A stretch of DNA of 14,315 nt from positions 6,169 to 20,483 of the forward strand of contig DBDL01000073.1 in NCBI GenBank assembly GCA_002293545.1. The letters are read 5' to 3'. Every line of letters starts with the position of its first letter. Position 1 is the stretch's first letter. Below the pieces are notes generated by a model. That model saw only the letters and a list, made by a program, of their open reading frames with translations, was not told the DNA's origin and ran no database searches. The translations under genes and the position numbers were made by a program. The DNA comes from Lachnoclostridium sp. UBA933. Lineage in GTDB: Bacteria; Bacillota; Clostridia; Lachnospirales; Lachnospiraceae. Positions 12,404 through 14,315 of the stretch are shown here, piece by piece.

Positions 12404-14315
12404 TTACTTCTTTATACGGTATATCCGTTTGACAGACGCACTGATTTCACACCATTTTCTCAGGGCAATTACTCGGATGATAGTTTTTCTGGTAATCTTA
12501 ATTTTTTTGTTTTTACCCGCCTTAATCCGCTTGCTTTTTCTGGTCGGCTTTTTGCCGTTGACAGTGAAGTACAGCGTGACGTTTTTGGGTGCTTTCAATT
12601 TAACAGCCGCCCCAAGTTTCACTTTTTTCGACTTTATTATTTTGGGTTTTGCCGTTTTGATCGTGTATTTTACCGAACCCGCCGTACTGTTCTTATATCC
12701 TTTTGCGGCAGCCATAAATTGTAAGACAGAGGACTTTTTAATCGTTACGGTTTTGCCGCTGGCAATGGATTTTGATTTGGTTGTGGGCTTTTTCCCGTCT
12801 GTGGTGAAATAAATCCTCGAACCGGGGGTTTTTCCGGTCAGTCTTACATTGACCTTGTTAGTGTATGTTCCGGATTTTTTATTGACAGTGGGTCTGTCCG
12901 CCGCAGCCAATACGGGACTGCTGTCAGGATTGACTGACGGAGCCGGGTCCGGAGTGCCGGAGGGATCGGGCGTGTTTGCCGGGTCCGGGGTACCGGAAGG
13001 TCCGGGTGTGTTTGCCGGGGTGGGAGTTCCGGAGGGCTTGGGTGTGTCTGCCGGTTCCGGGGTGCCGGACGGTTCGGGGCTGTCTGTCGGCAAAGCTCCG
13101 GTAACGGTGAGAGGCAGACGTTTTGTCAGTCCGGTTCCGGGGTAAAGTATTTCAATCACCGTATTGCCCGGAGCCAAGGCGGTCACATTTCCCTCAGCCG
13201 ATACGGCGGCGATGCCGGAATCAGCCGCCGTATATACACAAGGTTCCGTAAAGAAGCGGGCGGGTTCGGCAATGCCGTTGAGCTTTAAGGAGTTTCCTGT
13301 TTCCAGTGACAGGCTGTCAATACCGTCATTGACGACAATGTCCGCCGGACGGCGCACGGTCATGTCAAATAACACGGGATCCGATTCGGCGTTCTCCGGC
13401 ACTTCCAAAAGAACCGTGAGGGAGGCGAACCGATCTAGGTCCTCCGTCATGTCAAGACTTACCGTGTCTGTAATATTCGCCGTTTCACCGGGTTCGACGG
13501 CAGGAATCTTAATTGTTCCCAGCGTTTTAACATGATTGCCGTTTTCAATTTTTACAGCGTCGGCTTCCAATGCCTGACTTGCCTGATTGCCTTTGTTGGT
13601 AACCTGTCCGGTGATTTTGGCTTCCGATAAAGTGAAATCGCTTCCGGTCATATGGTCAAATACCAACTCGGCACCGGATTTTACCGGCAACTCGGCACGC
13701 TGTTCGCCGGACTGACCGCTTTCTTTTAAAACAACGGTAATTTTGTCCGTGCCGCGGACCGAAACAGGAAGCGACACATTTGCGGTACCGCCGGGCAGAA
13801 TGCGTTCGTGACCGGTAACGGTTTCCTGAAGCGTTTCTTCTTCATCCGAAACGGCATAAATATCCGCTGTAAAACCTTCGACAGGGAGCAATCCGGTATT
13901 CTGCACCCCGAAACTCACGGCAGTGTGATCGGAAGGGTACTTCTCATCAAAACATAATTCTTCTATTTTCAGACTGTTCCACGGTTCAAATTCTGCGAGG
14001 ATCAGCTTGTTCGGTGAATACGTAACCTCGCCGCCGTCAAGGAGCGTCTGGGTATACATATTGCTGATCATAGTTATGGTACTGTCTGCCGCTACGGTAA
14101 TATCAATTTCGTCAAGGATAAGACCGGGGACATTTTTTCCGAAATCGCTAATCCTGACAGCATCACTGAAACCGGAGGTTTTCGTACCGTCGTCGCCGCC
14201 GTCGGTTATGTAGACCGCACCGTACAGCTCGCGTCCTGTGCGGTCGGATTTTTCAGAGGGGACCTCCCCCGTATCCTCGTCGATCCAGAACAAATAATAG
14301 TTTCCGTCGTCACCG
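12404..14315 (-). CDS. Surface/secreted multidomain protein, 3' part (5' end outside window)
   Basis: About 636 residues are visible; the frame stays open to the window edge, so the start and any signal peptide are missing and the TTG at 14293 is not a real start. Numbered from 14293: residues 1-110 unassigned, opening FWIDEDTG; about 118-205 and 218-312 resemble CARDB-like beta domains (VSFGVQNTGLLPVEGF; ITGQVTNKGNQASQAL); 323-398 resembles a Big_2 Ig-like domain (YTAADSGIAAVSAEGNVTAL); 405-452 is a Pro/Thr/Ser/Gly linker; 467-545 is a chitobiase C-terminal-like domain (GSRIYFTTDGKKPTTKSK); 548-629 a divergent copy (VTLYFTVNGKKPTRKSKRI) that is strongly Lys/Arg-rich. There is no LPxTG or SLH motif at the end; the basic C terminus might bind anionic wall polymers. 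Ligand or enzyme activity, if any, is upstream of the window. Confidence 0.8.
   Translation of the reverse strand, partial: GDDGNYYLFWIDEDTGEVPSEKSDRTGRELYGAVYITDGGDDGTKTSGFSDAVRISDFGKNVPGLILDEIDITVAADSTITMISNMYTQTLLDGGEVTYSPNKLILAEFEPWNSLKIEELCFDEKYPSDHTAVSFGVQNTGLLPVEGFTADIYAVSDEEETLQETVTGHERILPGGTANVSLPVSVRGTDKITVVLKESGQSGEQRAELPVKSGAELVFDHMTGSDFTLSEAKITGQVTNKGNQASQALEADAVKIENGNHVKTLGTIKIPAVEPGETANITDTVSLDMTEDLDRFASLTVLLEVPENAESDPVLFDMTVRRPADIVVNDGIDSLSLETGNSLKLNGIAEPARFFTEPCVYTAADSGIAAVSAEGNVTALAPGNTVIEILYPGTGLTKRLPLTVTGALPTDSPEPSGTPEPADTPKPSGTPTPANTPGPSGTPDPANTPDPSGTPDPAPSVNPDSSPVLAAADRPTVNKKSGTYTNKVNVRLTGKTPGSRIYFTTDGKKPTTKSKSIASGKTVTIKKSSVLQFMAAAKGYKNSTAGSVKYTIKTAKPKIIKSKKVKLGAAVKLKAPKNVTLYFTVNGKKPTRKSKRIKAGKNKKIKITRKTIIRVIALRKWCEISASVKRIYRIKK
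12938..13081 (-). repeat. Four 36-bp repeats coding a TPxPSGTPxPAN linker
   Basis: Four tandem 12-residue units in frame within the surface-protein gene: SPEPSGTPEPAD, TPKPSGTPTPAN, TPGPSGTPDPAN and TPDPSGTPDPAP. The units differ at synonymous and a few non-synonymous sites, so they are not a fresh duplication. Such Pro/Thr stretches act as extended, often glycosylated spacers in surface proteins. The opposite strand reads as Gly/Val/Pro repeats and is only a shadow. Confidence 0.85.

Noticed and set aside
12938..13081. Tandem 36-bp repeats as a CRISPR-like array
   Set aside because: There are no unique spacers, the repeats are in frame and code a Pro/Thr linker.
12849..13145. Gly/Val/Pro repeat frame on the + strand
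   Set aside because: Antisense shadow of the TPxPSGTPxPAN repeat region of the surface-protein gene.

Overview
The window looks like chromosomal DNA from a low-to-mid GC Gram-positive anaerobe, most likely a clostridium of the Lachnospiraceae type. The pointers are strong AGGAGG-type ribosome binding sites, sigma-A-like promoters, a CIRCE/HrcA heat-shock operator, a DegV protein ending in YANDGGIIVSY, a small protein resembling a Lachnospiraceae-enriched family, an ABC-F protein of the YkpA/YbiT type, and a tRNA without encoded CCA. This placement is inference; no rRNA or marker gene is present. I see no CRISPR array, transposase, integrase or phage gene.

Layout. Positions 1-77 hold the 3' end of a tRNA and its terminator. 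A 14-TM-type MFS drug exporter follows on the + strand (280-1656). A minus-strand block then runs, in transcription order, from a small unknown protein (7652-8122) through htpG (5310-7454), a DegV lipid-binding protein (4292-5128) and a MATE exporter (2812-4146) to a winged-helix/AlkZ-like protein (1714-2742). Visible promoters and terminators break this block into several units. htpG has the clearest control region: a CIRCE element directly upstream of a TTGACA-17-TATGAT promoter, and a terminator after the gene.

Positions 8123-8600 hold a 63-residue cysteine-containing + strand gene, preceded by a 21-bp dyad and followed by a perfect 22-bp palindrome and two more hairpins. The last hairpin overlaps the 3' end of a minus-strand GlgX-like gene (8539-10335). 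That gene and an ABC-F gene (10589-12199, + strand) diverge from a compact intergenic region with a recognisable promoter for each. Two terminators follow the ABC-F gene. The window closes with the 3' part of a large minus-strand surface-protein gene (12404-14315, 5' end outside the window).

Most unusual points: (1) the GlgX-like protein keeps the glycogen-debranching fold signatures, but all three GH13 catalytic acids and the Arg/His partners are replaced, so it is probably a pseudoenzyme under selection for another role; (2) HtpG carries a charged linker of about 85 residues between its N and middle domains, like eukaryotic Hsp90; (3) the ABC-F protein has one canonical and one degenerate composite ATP site; (4) the small Cys protein sits in a dense cluster of dyads. 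Two exporters (MFS, MATE) and an ABC-F protein give the region a stress/resistance flavour, but nothing shows that they work as one system.
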